Below, in pieces: positions 45,596-55,165 of a stretch of DNA of 64,000 nt (positions within the stretch are counted from its first letter, which is position 1; the number at the start of each line of letters is the position of its first letter). This DNA is from Erythrobacter crassostreae (GTDB lineage: Bacteria > Pseudomonadota > Alphaproteobacteria > Sphingomonadales > Sphingomonadaceae). Position numbers and translations under genes: made by a program. Under the pieces are notes generated by a model that saw only the letters and a program-made list of their open reading frames with translations, was not told where the DNA came from and made no database searches. The stretch is taken from the NCBI RefSeq assembly GCF_019204045.1, contig NZ_JAGSPC010000001.1, forward strand, positions 682,001 through 746,000, written 5' to 3'.

Positions 45596-46383
45596 TGACA
45601 CTGCCCAACCTTGAACAAACCGGTGTCGCCGTTTTTTTTGGCGCCCTGTTGGTCTCGGTTGGGCTCGTCGTTTGGGATATGCTTGGAAGCAAGGGCGAAC
45701 ATCCAAACTATACAGCGGGTGGCGCTCCGGAACGGTTCGGCGTCCTCATTTTCCTTTATATGATTGTGGTTCAGGCCATCGGTTATCTGGGTGAGAGCGC
45801 TGGCCCTGAATATTCGACTGTAGATGATGTCTCCGTGTTATCGGACTTGATCGGATTGACGGGTTTCCTCGCTTTGGCATTGAATGCGCGGCGGTTCTGG
45901 CCATTGTTTTGCGCTGCACTGCAGGGTTGCAGCACGATCTTCCACTACGCCAGAGAGATCATTCCGGACATCATTCCGCTTGCCTATTCGATCCAAAAGA
46001 GCACGCCGACTACTCTGGCGCTGCTGATCGTATTGGGTGCCTTGATATACCGGCGCTGGCGGGTGAGCCGGCAGGGGTGGGATGTCGACTGGTCTGTTGC
46101 AGGCTATTCCCAACTCTACCGCAAAACGGACAATCGAACGATGCTGTGGGACTATCTGAAGACATTCGGCCGTTCTTGGTTCGGCATCCCGCTAATGATC
46201 TGGGGTTTTCTGGTCATTGCCTATTGTGTGTTGGTTTTGTCTGTAGGGGGAGCGTTCCCTGCCGCTTTTGCATTGCTGGGTGTGGCAACTTTGGTCGTTG
46301 GCTATCGATACCATGACCATGAGAGCAGGCGCGTCGAAGACAAAACGAAGTTATTCAACGCCAATTACGGGGCGCAGAGGTAA
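45595..46383 (+). CDS. Multi-pass membrane protein, unknown function
   Basis: A 262-residue protein with about six predicted membrane helices and a charged cytoplasmic loop (RRWRVSRQGWDVDW). No family was recognised. It is third in the LuxR-coiled-coil-membrane operon and could be the membrane partner or the target of the tethered regulator. It converges on the large GMC fusion gene. Confidence 0.65.
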   Translation: MTLPNLEQTGVAVFFGALLVSVGLVVWDMLGSKGEHPNYTAGGAPERFGVLIFLYMIVVQAIGYLGESAGPEYSTVDDVSVLSDLIGLTGFLALALNARRFWPLFCAALQGCSTIFHYAREIIPDIIPLAYSIQKSTPTTLALLIVLGALIYRRWRVSRQGWDVDWSVAGYSQLYRKTDNRTMLWDYLKTFGRSWFGIPLMIWGFLVIAYCVLVLSVGGAFPAAFALLGVATLVVGYRYHDHESRRVEDKTKLFNANYGAQR

Positions 46384-46452
46384 CAAGCGGAGTCGCTGCA
46401 GGCGACCACTATAATGGCCGCCCACAGCTGGAACCCAACTCACCTCACGGCC

Positions 46453-49400
46453 TTAGGAAGTTGCTTGTTCCGCCTCTGCGCCAGATTGCCGATCAAGCCG
46501 GTCCAGCTCTTCCAATATGCATGGCGTCACATCGCGGTGTGCGTTCCTGCCGATAAACAGATCCATATGCCCGTAATCGGGAATAATTCGCTGGTTATAT
46601 AGGGATTTGCCATTGTGCTCTGATAGCCAGACGCGTGTGCGCTGGCCGCTTTCCGGATAGAATATCTGGTTGGTCGCGCCGGAGAGAAAACTGATTGGCA
46701 TCGCGAGACGCCGCGCGGCCTCATCATCGGTATATGCTGACTTGCCATCGCAATCGACCGCCAGACCTTTGCGCATGATATCCTGCAATTGCTTGAACGG
46801 TGACAGAGAAACGCGGCTGAACATGCTGCCCAGCGCCAGATGCGTATCGTGGCCCAATTGGCGGTGATCCCAGCTTGGGCCGAAAACGCCAAAGACACGG
46901 CGGCATGTCGGGTTCTTGCAAGCCTGACCATCGGGCACGGGGATTTGATAGGCGACTGCATCGATCTCATTGTCGGCTTCGGTGCCATGGCTCACAAAAT
47001 CCATATGGCCGTCGAGCAACGAAATTTCTCCAAGCATGCCGGCGATGCCGAGATCGGATTTCATGTAATTGAGCCAATCCGTCACCGGATGCAGGGTAAG
47101 CTGCGAACTGATGAGCGAGCGGACATGCGTGACCCAGCCTGCCCCGATGCCCATAAGCAAGCTCATGGAACCGACGCAGTGGGCCAGTGCTTGGACGCTG
47201 TCAGCGCCGGTGACACTGCGAATCTTCTCAACCGCGGCTGGCCAGTCGTAGCGGGCAATATCGTCGATCGAAAATTCTGGGGGATGCTCGGTATCATTGC
47301 CCGAATCCGCGCTGGCGCGGTAATCGAACAGCCACACGTCATACCCTTGTGCCACGAGGCTTTCGGTGAGGTTTTCATTGACCGTTGGCGTCGCAAAGCT
47401 GGACGCGCGTACCGAAAATCCGGGTGCGAGGACAAGCGGGCCTCGCGCTCCGCCGCGATAGCGGGTGAGGCCGATATTCACGCCGTCGCCGGTTGCAACA
47501 ATATGCTTTTCAGATGGAGGGAGGTGCATGGCACGCGGCGATAACAATTCTGCATCTTTGGCCGCAAAATCGTTCAGCGTCGCCAGCATTCCGCCATAGG
47601 CGCGGAACACAGTCATCGCGAAGAAACCTGCATATTTTGCGACGAAATAGGTCTCGATCGCTTTGCGAGCTTTCGGGATCAGACTAATAACATGGCCGAT
47701 CAGTGTGTCCGCGTCGTGCACTGTGATCGTGTTCAATTGCCGCATGAACTCGTCAATGCCGAGCTTAAGTACGCCACGCCCGATCAGATCGCCATTGGCA
47801 TCCTCGCCATGACGCAGAGTGACAAACAAAGTCGTGAGATCAGTCCACGGATCGGACGTTCCGCTTCCTTGGCCGCGCTGTTCCAGCGTTTTGAAGCCAT
47901 GGAAATGGATCGGTCCCTCGGGTCCTTCCAAGATCATGTCATAGAGCATTTTCCAGCTCTCTGCCTTGTCAGGGTTGGCAACCAACAGGCGGAATATCCC
48001 CTCGCGCACCGGCATGGGATCTGGAGAGATCGCGCTCACCAACACGTCTCCGGTAATCCGCGAGATGTGTTGCGGATCGTCAATCATCCGGTGGAGGTTG
48101 TCTGTCGTAACGGTCAGCTTAAAGCTGCACACGCTGTCTTCGGATTGACCCCAGGCTGCCCCGTTGGCGTAATCGTCGCGGATACGCTCGACATGGCCGC
48201 AGGGGCGATGATGGCCGCCGGTCGAGCTGATGTGGCCCGCCATAGTTTCGGTGAAGGCGAGGCCGGGGCTCATCGCTTCAGGGTGATCCTTGACCAGCTG
48301 GCGGATAGCCGCCTTGCCCTCATCAATCGCGCCGCTTTCGAACTGCTTTGCCGCTTTGGTGACGGCATCAGAAACCGGACCGATGGCATGGCCGCCCACC
48401 CATTTGGCGATGGACAGCTTCAGGCTGTCACCATGCGGAACCAATGGCTGCTCGACAGCAATTCTTTCTTCCGCAGGCACTTCTTTTGGCAGAGGTTTTT
48501 CCTCGCCAAGCGTATAATCGATGGTCCACCCTTGGCGCTGCGCCAGTTTCTCAACCGCGCGTTCTGCGACGGCTGTGATCGTCAGAAGTGGGTTCACTCC
48601 AACGGCAGCCGGGATCGCGGCACCATCACAGACATAGAGCCCTTCGTGGGTGCTCGTGCCGCTATTGCCAGCGAATACGCGGCAGCTGTCATCGACAACG
48701 CCTGAACCTGCATCATCACCCATGCCGCAACCGCCAATTGGATGCACCGTGATGAGTTTCTGTCCCATCGGTTCAGACCAAAGCGGATCGGAGAAATATT
48801 GCGCTTCTATGGCTTCAGCGGCTTCGCGCATTTTGTCATCGTCGCGGCGGAATGTCCGCTGCTTGCCCGCATCGGCCCATTGAATGGAGATGCGATCATC
48901 CTGCAAGGCAAGCCTGCCCCCGGAATCGTCGACACTCATCACCAGATAGGTCAGCGTACGCGCCATCGGACCTTTATAGGCCCACTCGGCGATACTGCCC
49001 GGATCGGTCTGCACCGCTTCACCCATGGCTTTGGCATCCAGCAGGCGCGGTTTGACCTGATCAAATCCGAAGCGGGTAAATCCGTCGGCCAATGCCTCGC
49101 CGAAGAAGAAGGCGGGGCCCAATCCGGCGGCGAGGATTCCGGGCGCGACGCCTTCTTCAATGACCAGGCCCTTGGCCGGATCTTCATTGTCACGCATGTC
49201 GATGATGCCGGTGATGCACGGGCCGGGATAGGCTTCTTGCGCAACATCATTTGCACCGACGCCCATCGCGTAAATCGGTTTGGCGGTGACAACATCACCT
49301 TCCTTTTCCGACTTAAAGTAGCTGTCATAAGCAAAGCCGAGCGCGTCGCCATTGCCCGAAAAGCCTGTGCCGAGCCGGTCGGAAACGGGCAGTCCCTTTT

Positions 49401-50295
49401 CGCGCGAACGCAGCAGGATCTCTGTCGAACCTATCGCACCCGCGCCAAGCACCACATGGTCTGCGGAAATGGTGATAGGAGCTTTGCTTGCGCTTTCGCT
49501 ATTGTGTTCAACGTGGACGCGCCAAACATCGCTTTCCTCGTCACGCTCCACCCACAGCACTTTGGCCTGTGTGAAGATTTCCGCACCATGATTGGCGGCA
49601 TCCGGCAGGTAATTCATCAGCGTCGTGTTTTTCGCGCCGACATTGCAGCCCGATGTGCAGTCGCCGCAGTTTGTGCAGGCTGGCTGCGGGACGCCGAATT
49701 TGTTGGTTTTGTCTTCGAAATTGACGTTGATCGGGGTCTTGTAGAACCGCTTACCCATAGTTTTGGCCGAATGCTCAAGCGCATCCAGCTTGCCCAGCTT
49801 CGGGTATGTATCAGGATATGCGTTTGGCGAGAGCATTTCGCGAGCGCGTTCGTAATACGGATCGATTTCGCCTGGATGATCGCGGAAAGCAGTGGGCCAC
49901 TGGGTCTGATCAAGCAGGCGCTTGTCCAGCTCCAACGAAACGTTTGCGTTGATTAGTGATGTCCCGCCAAGGCCGCATCCGACCAGCGCGTATTGATCGT
50001 CATTCACGTGCACTTCGAACATGGCATCGGGCGCACCGATCCGGCCACCTTTGACGTTAAATTGCATGGCGCCTTGCGCATCGGTAAGCTTGTCGGGATA
50101 CTCGCCTGGAAGCATTTCCTTGCCGCGCTCCAGAATGCAGACATCCTGTCCAGCCCGTGCGAGCCGTGAGGCCGCGACGCCAGCGCCGTAGCCCGAACCG
50201 ACCACGAGCACTGTGTAGTGCGACTTTGCCTCGGTGAGGCTGCGTGCGATACGTTTTTGGCCCGTGCTGGCTTGTTTTGTCATTTGCTGGGTCAT
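46453..50295 (-). CDS. GMC oxidoreductase fused to an alpha/beta hydrolase with Cys nucleophile
   Basis: A 1280-residue fusion. Residues about 25-600 are a GMC flavoprotein of the cholesterol-oxidase type: VVGSGYGAGVAA FAD motif, the ferredoxin-like CTNCGDCTSGCNVGAK cluster, and GGCGMGDD and GVNPLLTITAVAERA near the end. Residues about 620-900 form a middle domain of unknown type. Residues about 930-1270 are an alpha/beta hydrolase whose elbow is AHCVGS, with Cys1040 where Ser is usual, and a late His in YGHMDLF. It starts inside the stop of the phosphoesterase gene. Likely acts on sterol- or lipid-like compounds; the substrate is unknown. Confidence 0.85.
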   Translation of the reverse strand: MTQQMTKQASTGQKRIARSLTEAKSHYTVLVVGSGYGAGVAASRLARAGQDVCILERGKEMLPGEYPDKLTDAQGAMQFNVKGGRIGAPDAMFEVHVNDDQYALVGCGLGGTSLINANVSLELDKRLLDQTQWPTAFRDHPGEIDPYYERAREMLSPNAYPDTYPKLGKLDALEHSAKTMGKRFYKTPINVNFEDKTNKFGVPQPACTNCGDCTSGCNVGAKNTTLMNYLPDAANHGAEIFTQAKVLWVERDEESDVWRVHVEHNSESASKAPITISADHVVLGAGAIGSTEILLRSREKGLPVSDRLGTGFSGNGDALGFAYDSYFKSEKEGDVVTAKPIYAMGVGANDVAQEAYPGPCITGIIDMRDNEDPAKGLVIEEGVAPGILAAGLGPAFFFGEALADGFTRFGFDQVKPRLLDAKAMGEAVQTDPGSIAEWAYKGPMARTLTYLVMSVDDSGGRLALQDDRISIQWADAGKQRTFRRDDDKMREAAEAIEAQYFSDPLWSEPMGQKLITVHPIGGCGMGDDAGSGVVDDSCRVFAGNSGTSTHEGLYVCDGAAIPAAVGVNPLLTITAVAERAVEKLAQRQGWTIDYTLGEEKPLPKEVPAEERIAVEQPLVPHGDSLKLSIAKWVGGHAIGPVSDAVTKAAKQFESGAIDEGKAAIRQLVKDHPEAMSPGLAFTETMAGHISSTGGHHRPCGHVERIRDDYANGAAWGQSEDSVCSFKLTVTTDNLHRMIDDPQHISRITGDVLVSAISPDPMPVREGIFRLLVANPDKAESWKMLYDMILEGPEGPIHFHGFKTLEQRGQGSGTSDPWTDLTTLFVTLRHGEDANGDLIGRGVLKLGIDEFMRQLNTITVHDADTLIGHVISLIPKARKAIETYFVAKYAGFFAMTVFRAYGGMLATLNDFAAKDAELLSPRAMHLPPSEKHIVATGDGVNIGLTRYRGGARGPLVLAPGFSVRASSFATPTVNENLTESLVAQGYDVWLFDYRASADSGNDTEHPPEFSIDDIARYDWPAAVEKIRSVTGADSVQALAHCVGSMSLLMGIGAGWVTHVRSLISSQLTLHPVTDWLNYMKSDLGIAGMLGEISLLDGHMDFVSHGTEADNEIDAVAYQIPVPDGQACKNPTCRRVFGVFGPSWDHRQLGHDTHLALGSMFSRVSLSPFKQLQDIMRKGLAVDCDGKSAYTDDEAARRLAMPISFLSGATNQIFYPESGQRTRVWLSEHNGKSLYNQRIIPDYGHMDLFIGRNAHRDVTPCILEELDRLDRQSGAEAEQATS

Positions 50296-51740
50296 TCTGC
50301 CGCCTCCCGCAGTTCTTCATTGGATCGCTCAAGCAATTCGCGGACGCGCTTGTCAGCCTCCTCGACAATGCGAGCGTGGACGATGGTCGAAAACTCCGCC
50401 CATTGGGCAGAAGCACGATCCACCGCTTCGGATGTCTCATCGACCAGGCGGCTGGTCCGGCCGCTCCCCTCGACGCGGACTGGTGCCATCACACCATCCG
50501 TCGGATCATTGAAAAGCCGCAAGGAGGCGACTTCAAGCTCATCAGATACAAGCATGGCCGCGCACCCTTGCACCGGCATCAGAGTTGGTTCGTCGAGCAC
50601 CCATCCGCCTGTGTTGAAAATGCCAACAGGCACATCATAACCATCGACTAGCAGTTCATCCTGAAACGGTTTGTGCGTGTGGCCAAAGATGAATGACAAT
50701 TCGCGCGGCATATCCGGCAATTCCTGCCGCAGTTCGGTCGCCAGCGGTGTCCCGAGAAACCAGCCCAGATCATCGATTTCGTCTTGGCCCAGAACATGCC
50801 CGTACCCGTCGCGTTGGCGCTCTGCAGCGCGGCCAGCGGTCAGATCGACACCGGCCCGGATCAGATTGTCCAGCGTGACACCGTATTTTAGCGGCATTTT
50901 CGGGTTGATACCCATTTTCGAATGCAGGCCGCCGGTGATCCGGCGGGCAATGCTCTCGGCAAAATCGTGGCTTGCACCTGCGCTTAGCATGACTTCGTAT
51001 AGCGAGCCGGCTTCGTTGCCGATTTCGCCTGCGCTGCCCAGATCGGACCAGAGGAAATCAATCCAAGGGCCGTTCTCTTGCTCCAGCTGCCGCATGGTAG
51101 CTGGACGTGCATCACCATCGCCAAGGAACGCGCGCATGTTTGAAAGCGCGCGGTACATCCCGTCGAGATAATGGCCGTGATGCATCACGACTGCGCGGCC
51201 AGACTTGCTGTCAGAAAGCCCCCAGTTCGGATAAGCAATCTTCACCGAAGCATCGCGCAGATGTGGCCGGTGAGTGAACAGAGATTCCATCAGACGGCAG
51301 CGATGCGTCGGCGTTCCGAATATCTTGGTCACGGCATCCAGATCGCCCGGCATTTCCCCGTTTTCGAGCGCGCTCAGAAAGCCATTGTCTTGCGCGATAC
51401 GCCACAGGTGATGATCATGATTGCCCGCGACATAGATGATCTCGCGGTCAAAGAGATCGCTTCCATCTACTGGGTAAAACGCGTCCAAAAGCTGAAGAAA
51501 GCTCTTTGAAACATCACCAAACGGCGACAATCCAAGGTCCAACGCATCGCCCAGCAAGACAAGTTGCGGCTTTTTTTGATCACCCTTTGCGTTGGCAAGC
51601 GTTTCGCGAAGCCCGTTGGCGAAAGCGGCAAGCACTTCGGATGGTCCATCTGCGATTGCGCCGTTGCCATGCACGTGGGTCAACAGGCTGTCGCGCGCGC
51701 CAAGGTGGCAATCGGATAGAACGACGTGGCGAATGCTCAT
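50292..51740 (-). CDS. Calcineurin-type metallophosphoesterase
   Basis: A 482-residue protein from the ATG at 51740. Metal motifs are SDCHLGARD, LLGDALDLG, AGNHDHH and later GHTHKPF, so the dinuclear site looks complete. The first motif has C in the D-x-H position (DCH), which is normal. The substrate is unknown. Both ends overlap neighbours by four bases (ATGA), placing it in the middle of a tight operon between a serine hydrolase and the GMC/hydrolase fusion, consistent with degrading a complex phospho- or acyl-lipid. Confidence 0.85.
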   Translation of the reverse strand: MSIRHVVLSDCHLGARDSLLTHVHGNGAIADGPSEVLAAFANGLRETLANAKGDQKKPQLVLLGDALDLGLSPFGDVSKSFLQLLDAFYPVDGSDLFDREIIYVAGNHDHHLWRIAQDNGFLSALENGEMPGDLDAVTKIFGTPTHRCRLMESLFTHRPHLRDASVKIAYPNWGLSDSKSGRAVVMHHGHYLDGMYRALSNMRAFLGDGDARPATMRQLEQENGPWIDFLWSDLGSAGEIGNEAGSLYEVMLSAGASHDFAESIARRITGGLHSKMGINPKMPLKYGVTLDNLIRAGVDLTAGRAAERQRDGYGHVLGQDEIDDLGWFLGTPLATELRQELPDMPRELSFIFGHTHKPFQDELLVDGYDVPVGIFNTGGWVLDEPTLMPVQGCAAMLVSDELEVASLRLFNDPTDGVMAPVRVEGSGRTSRLVDETSEAVDRASAQWAEFSTIVHARIVEEADKRVRELLERSNEELREAAE

Positions 51741-52987
51741 GAGCGTTGCTCCAGACATTTGTAGAATGCATCGCGGACCGTTTTCTCGCGGGGGTCATCC
51801 CACTTTCCGGTTCCGAGTGTGTTGGTGATCCAGGCGTAAGCAACGCCATCTTCCGGGTCGCAAAAGGCGAGTGAGCCGCCCACGGCGAAGCTGCCAAAGG
51901 CGCTGCGTGTGCGGGCGAATTCCCACTGGCTGAATGGTTTTTCAAACCCGTGGGAGTAATACATGTCGGCGGTCAGGATTTGGTCCTTCAGCCCTTTGTT
52001 TGGGTAAGCATGACCCTTGATAAGGGTGGTCATAACTTCGGGCGTGACACCCAGCTTTTCGCCGCCTTCGGCGAACGCACTGTAGAGTGACGCCAATCCG
52101 CGCGCGGATGCCATGCCGCCCGCTGCGCCTTGGCCGACACGCCAGAACTCTTCGCAATCAAGCGCTCCTGGCCCTTTCAGGGCCAACGGATTGTTGAGCG
52201 TACGGAAGGCGAGTGAGCCCGGCAGGCACATCTTGAAAATTAGGGCCCAAGGCATCGTGGTATGGCGCAAAAGCATATCTTGCATACTGAACCCGTCGAT
52301 CTCCGCGATACGGCTGCGATCAAAGTCTTCAGGCAGGCCAAGAAAGACATCTTGGCCAAGCGGGCCGGCGATTTCTTCGGCGAAGAATTGGGGGAGGCGG
52401 CGGCCATCCGGGTCGCGGCGGTGGATCAGCTCGCTGGCAATCCAGCCAAGGGTGTATGCGTGGTTGCCGGAGTAGTCGCCTGGTATCCAATTGGGTTTCT
52501 GGCGCGCAATAGCCGCGCAAATCGCCGCTTCATCGCCGATATTCTCAAGGGTGAGCTTGTAATCAATCGCCGCAAGACCAGCTTGCTCAGAAAGCGCTTC
52601 ACCTACGGTAACCGCACCTTTGCCGTGCGCTGCAAATTCTGGCCAGATATCAGCAACCGGTTCGTCATAGGAAAACAGCCCGCGAGACACCGCAACGGCG
52701 GCGGCCATTCCCGTCAGTCCCTTGGTCAGCGAATAGACCAGAGCGATGTCGCTGGCTTGCCATGAATGTTCTCGTGACCGGTCTTTCCAGCCACCGTGCA
52801 AGTCCACCAGCGTTTCGCCGTGATGCATGATCGTGCAAGCCGCGCCCAGCGCTGCGCCCGACATTATAGACGCCTGAAATGCATTCGCGACGGGTTCAAA
52901 GCCGTCAGCGACAAATCCACCTATCCATGCGTTTGATGTAGCGCTCTGCTCTTTTTCACTTTGAAGCAAGCGTTTCATTGGCTGCAT
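51737..52987 (-). CDS. Beta-lactamase-fold serine hydrolase (family VIII esterase type)
   Basis: A 416-residue protein. The S86-L-T-K89 motif supplies the nucleophile and general base. The PGDYSGNHAYTLGW segment aligns with the usual PG....YH..T.GW segment, but the Tyr position reads Asn174. The C-terminal VGGSLAF matches the G-G-x-x KTG-equivalent strand. Such enzymes are usually esterases, rarely beta-lactamases. There is no signal peptide. It is the first gene of the overlapping three-gene operon. An alternative start lies nine bases downstream. Confidence 0.83.
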   Translation of the reverse strand: MQPMKRLLQSEKEQSATSNAWIGGFVADGFEPVANAFQASIMSGAALGAACTIMHHGETLVDLHGGWKDRSREHSWQASDIALVYSLTKGLTGMAAAVAVSRGLFSYDEPVADIWPEFAAHGKGAVTVGEALSEQAGLAAIDYKLTLENIGDEAAICAAIARQKPNWIPGDYSGNHAYTLGWIASELIHRRDPDGRRLPQFFAEEIAGPLGQDVFLGLPEDFDRSRIAEIDGFSMQDMLLRHTTMPWALIFKMCLPGSLAFRTLNNPLALKGPGALDCEEFWRVGQGAAGGMASARGLASLYSAFAEGGEKLGVTPEVMTTLIKGHAYPNKGLKDQILTADMYYSHGFEKPFSQWEFARTRSAFGSFAVGGSLAFCDPEDGVAYAWITNTLGTGKWDDPREKTVRDAFYKCLEQRS

Positions 52988-53097
52988 TGTGATGCCCCCT
53001 GCACGCGCATCGGCAAATGGCCTTGCGCTCCGGCTGCAGGAGGTACGGTAGAATGGTTAATAGCGGGTTAGGGACGTTTCCTTTACTCTCTAACGTC

Positions 53098-53115
53098 AAA
53101 TCGGCGCGCCGATTT
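53098..53115. promoter_or_regulatory. Perfect 18-bp palindrome upstream of the hydrolase operon
   Basis: AAATCGGCGCGCCGATTT reads identically on both strands. It lies about 110 bp upstream of the serine hydrolase ATG and 60 bp downstream of the M20 gene stop. Nearby ACTCTCTAA occurs twice and a near-inverse TTAAATAGAGAG once. It could be an operator or a weak terminator stem. Confidence 0.45.
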
Positions 53116-53177
53116 TACTTGTAAGTTAAATAGAGAGACGCGAACTAAACCGAGGTTTTGATGGTCGGCTAAGTAGA

Positions 53178-54386
53178 TTACTCTCTAAAACCGTTCTCGA
53201 AATATTCGAATGCACAACCTGCCAACATGGCTGCGCCGTGAGGCAGCGCGCCTTCATCAACATGCATGCGCGGCGAGTGGATGGCGCAGCACTGGGTCCA
53301 GTCTTCGCCATCGGGTGCAACGCCCAGGAAGAACATCGCGCCCGGTACCTTTTCCAGTAGATATGAAAAGTCCTCTGCACCCATGATAGGGTCGGGCAGA
53401 TCGCGCCAGCCTTCGGCTCCGCCGAGCTGTTTGGCGACCTTTTCGCCCAGCGTCACCGCGCGCGCATCGCACAATGTCACGGGGAAACCGAATTCAAGCT
53501 CACAGGTCGCTTCAACCCCGTAGGCTGTCGCCGTTTGTCGCGCGGTTTCTTGGATCAGGCCGTGCACTTTCTCTCGGTGATCGGCGGACAAAGTGCGGAT
53601 TGTCCCTCCCAAAACGCAATCGTCCGGGATAACGTTATGCGCAGTGCCTGCGTGGATCTGCGTGACGGTGACGACGACGGCATTGGTCGCTTTGAAACGG
53701 CGGGTCACCATCGCCTGAATGGCGCTGACAATCGCGGCAGCGGCTGGCACCGGATCGGCGCAGTCATGCGGCATAGAGGCATGACCGCCGCGTCCTTTTA
53801 CGGTGATCGTAAACTGGTCGGCCGCCGCCATCAACGGTCCGGCGCGGCCCGCCAATACGCCGTATGCAGCGTTGGGCATTATGTGCAGCGCAAATGCTGC
53901 ATCGGGCATTGGGTCGATCAGGCCATCATCAAGCATAAAGCGCGCGCCGTGATATCCCTCCTCACCCGGCTGGAACATGAAATCGACAGTGCCGGTCAAC
54001 TCATCTTGCTGCGCGGCGAGAATACGCGCCGCTCCGGTTAGCATGGCGGTATGGGTATCGTGTCCGCAGGCGTGCATCCGGCCCGGAATGGTGGAGGCGA
54101 AATCGAGATCGGTCTTTTCGTCCATCGGCAGCGCGTCCATATCGCCGCGTAGCAACACTCGCGGCGCGCCTTCGCCCGCTTTGCCGCCTTTCAGCGTTGC
54201 AACAGCGCCCGTTGTCGAGGGGCCGGTTTTCCATTCAAGCGGAAGGTCGGACAGCGCCTCGCGCACTTTCGCCATGGTCAGCGGGGTATGCAGGCCAAGT
54301 TCGGGTTCTGCATGAATAGCGCGGCGAAGCGCAACAATATCAGGCGCGAGCGCACGGGCGGATTCGAGGATTGTATCGGTCAGCAT
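53178..54386 (-). CDS. M20-family amidohydrolase (hippurate/N-acyl-amino-acid hydrolase type)
   Basis: A 402-residue protein. Metal-site motifs include MHACGHDTHTAML, QPGEEGYHGARFM with catalytic Glu pair, and ALHIMPN. The C-terminal MGAEDFSYLL segment matches M20D aminoacylases. It hydrolyses N-acyl or N-aroyl amino acids in the cytoplasm. No signal peptide is present, and it has no tight operon partner. Confidence 0.9.
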   Translation of the reverse strand: MLTDTILESARALAPDIVALRRAIHAEPELGLHTPLTMAKVREALSDLPLEWKTGPSTTGAVATLKGGKAGEGAPRVLLRGDMDALPMDEKTDLDFASTIPGRMHACGHDTHTAMLTGAARILAAQQDELTGTVDFMFQPGEEGYHGARFMLDDGLIDPMPDAAFALHIMPNAAYGVLAGRAGPLMAAADQFTITVKGRGGHASMPHDCADPVPAAAAIVSAIQAMVTRRFKATNAVVVTVTQIHAGTAHNVIPDDCVLGGTIRTLSADHREKVHGLIQETARQTATAYGVEATCELEFGFPVTLCDARAVTLGEKVAKQLGGAEGWRDLPDPIMGAEDFSYLLEKVPGAMFFLGVAPDGEDWTQCCAIHSPRMHVDEGALPHGAAMLAGCAFEYFENGFRE

Positions 54387-54431
54387 GGCAGCAAGGTAGC
54401 GCCGCCAAAGCCTATCGCATAGCGGATAAAA

Positions 54432-54992
54432 TCAGTCGCGATACCGGACGGTAATCGCCAGCGGTTTCACGCCGTTGCCGACACTGAACGATGCTTTTTG
54501 CACGGAGGGCGGGCGCGGAATACCAAGGAACGATCCAATTTTGGGATTGTTCGACATTCCGGCGCCGTCTTTGGAAAAGTCCATTTCGCGGTTGCCGTTG
54601 GCATCGTGTTGAACCGCGATGGCATAATTGCCCGCACGCGGCACGGGTACGCAGACGGTCATTGATCCTTTGCGCGGCCTCGCATCAATCCGTGTCAGGT
54701 AACGCTTGCTTTTAAGCCAATCCCCGCTCTTGGCGTGATAGGTTCGCACAAACAGGTTGCCGCTTGATGATTTCAAGCCGCTGACGCGCAGGCGCACGGC
54801 AGGACCGTTTCCGGCTGAGCACTTGCTCATATCGTTGCCGATGACCTGCGCGTAGCCGCCCTGCGCGGATGCCGTCGGCGCAAAAATTATTGCCGCGCCA
54901 AGCGCCAGAACACCCAAGCCGCCGAGGCCTCGTTTTAATGTCTTTGTAGTCACTGCTCGAATTCCAAATTGTCTGCGGCGGCGGCCTAGCAC
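54432..54992 (-). CDS. DUF2141 exported protein (second copy)
   Basis: Up to 186 residues. The signal-like hydrophobic stretch (LGVLALGAAIIFAP) follows a basic segment; a GTG at codon 14 is an alternative start. The mature part shows the DUF2141 pattern NYAIAVQHDANGNREMDFSKDG and NPKIG. It resembles the gene at 16961 and likewise has unknown function. It stands alone, divergent from rpe. Confidence 0.78.
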   Translation of the reverse strand: MLGRRRRQFGIRAVTTKTLKRGLGGLGVLALGAAIIFAPTASAQGGYAQVIGNDMSKCSAGNGPAVRLRVSGLKSSSGNLFVRTYHAKSGDWLKSKRYLTRIDARPRKGSMTVCVPVPRAGNYAIAVQHDANGNREMDFSKDGAGMSNNPKIGSFLGIPRPPSVQKASFSVGNGVKPLAITVRYRD

Positions 54993-55165
54993 ACCAATAT
55001 GCCGTGATATTTGGCATATCTGCGCTGAATTCTACCTGAATTGGCTCAAAAGCGTCGTTTACACCGGTGGAAAAGGCCAGCGCGCGCGCTTGTGGGGTGA
55101 TTCGCGCGTGCCGTATGGCGGGGGCAGCGCGAAAAGGGGCGCGCCAGAGCCCCGAAGATAGAGAT

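Noticed and set aside
48742..49956. 404-residue plus-strand open frame
   Set aside because: Antisense shadow of the GMC oxidoreductase, which has complete motifs.
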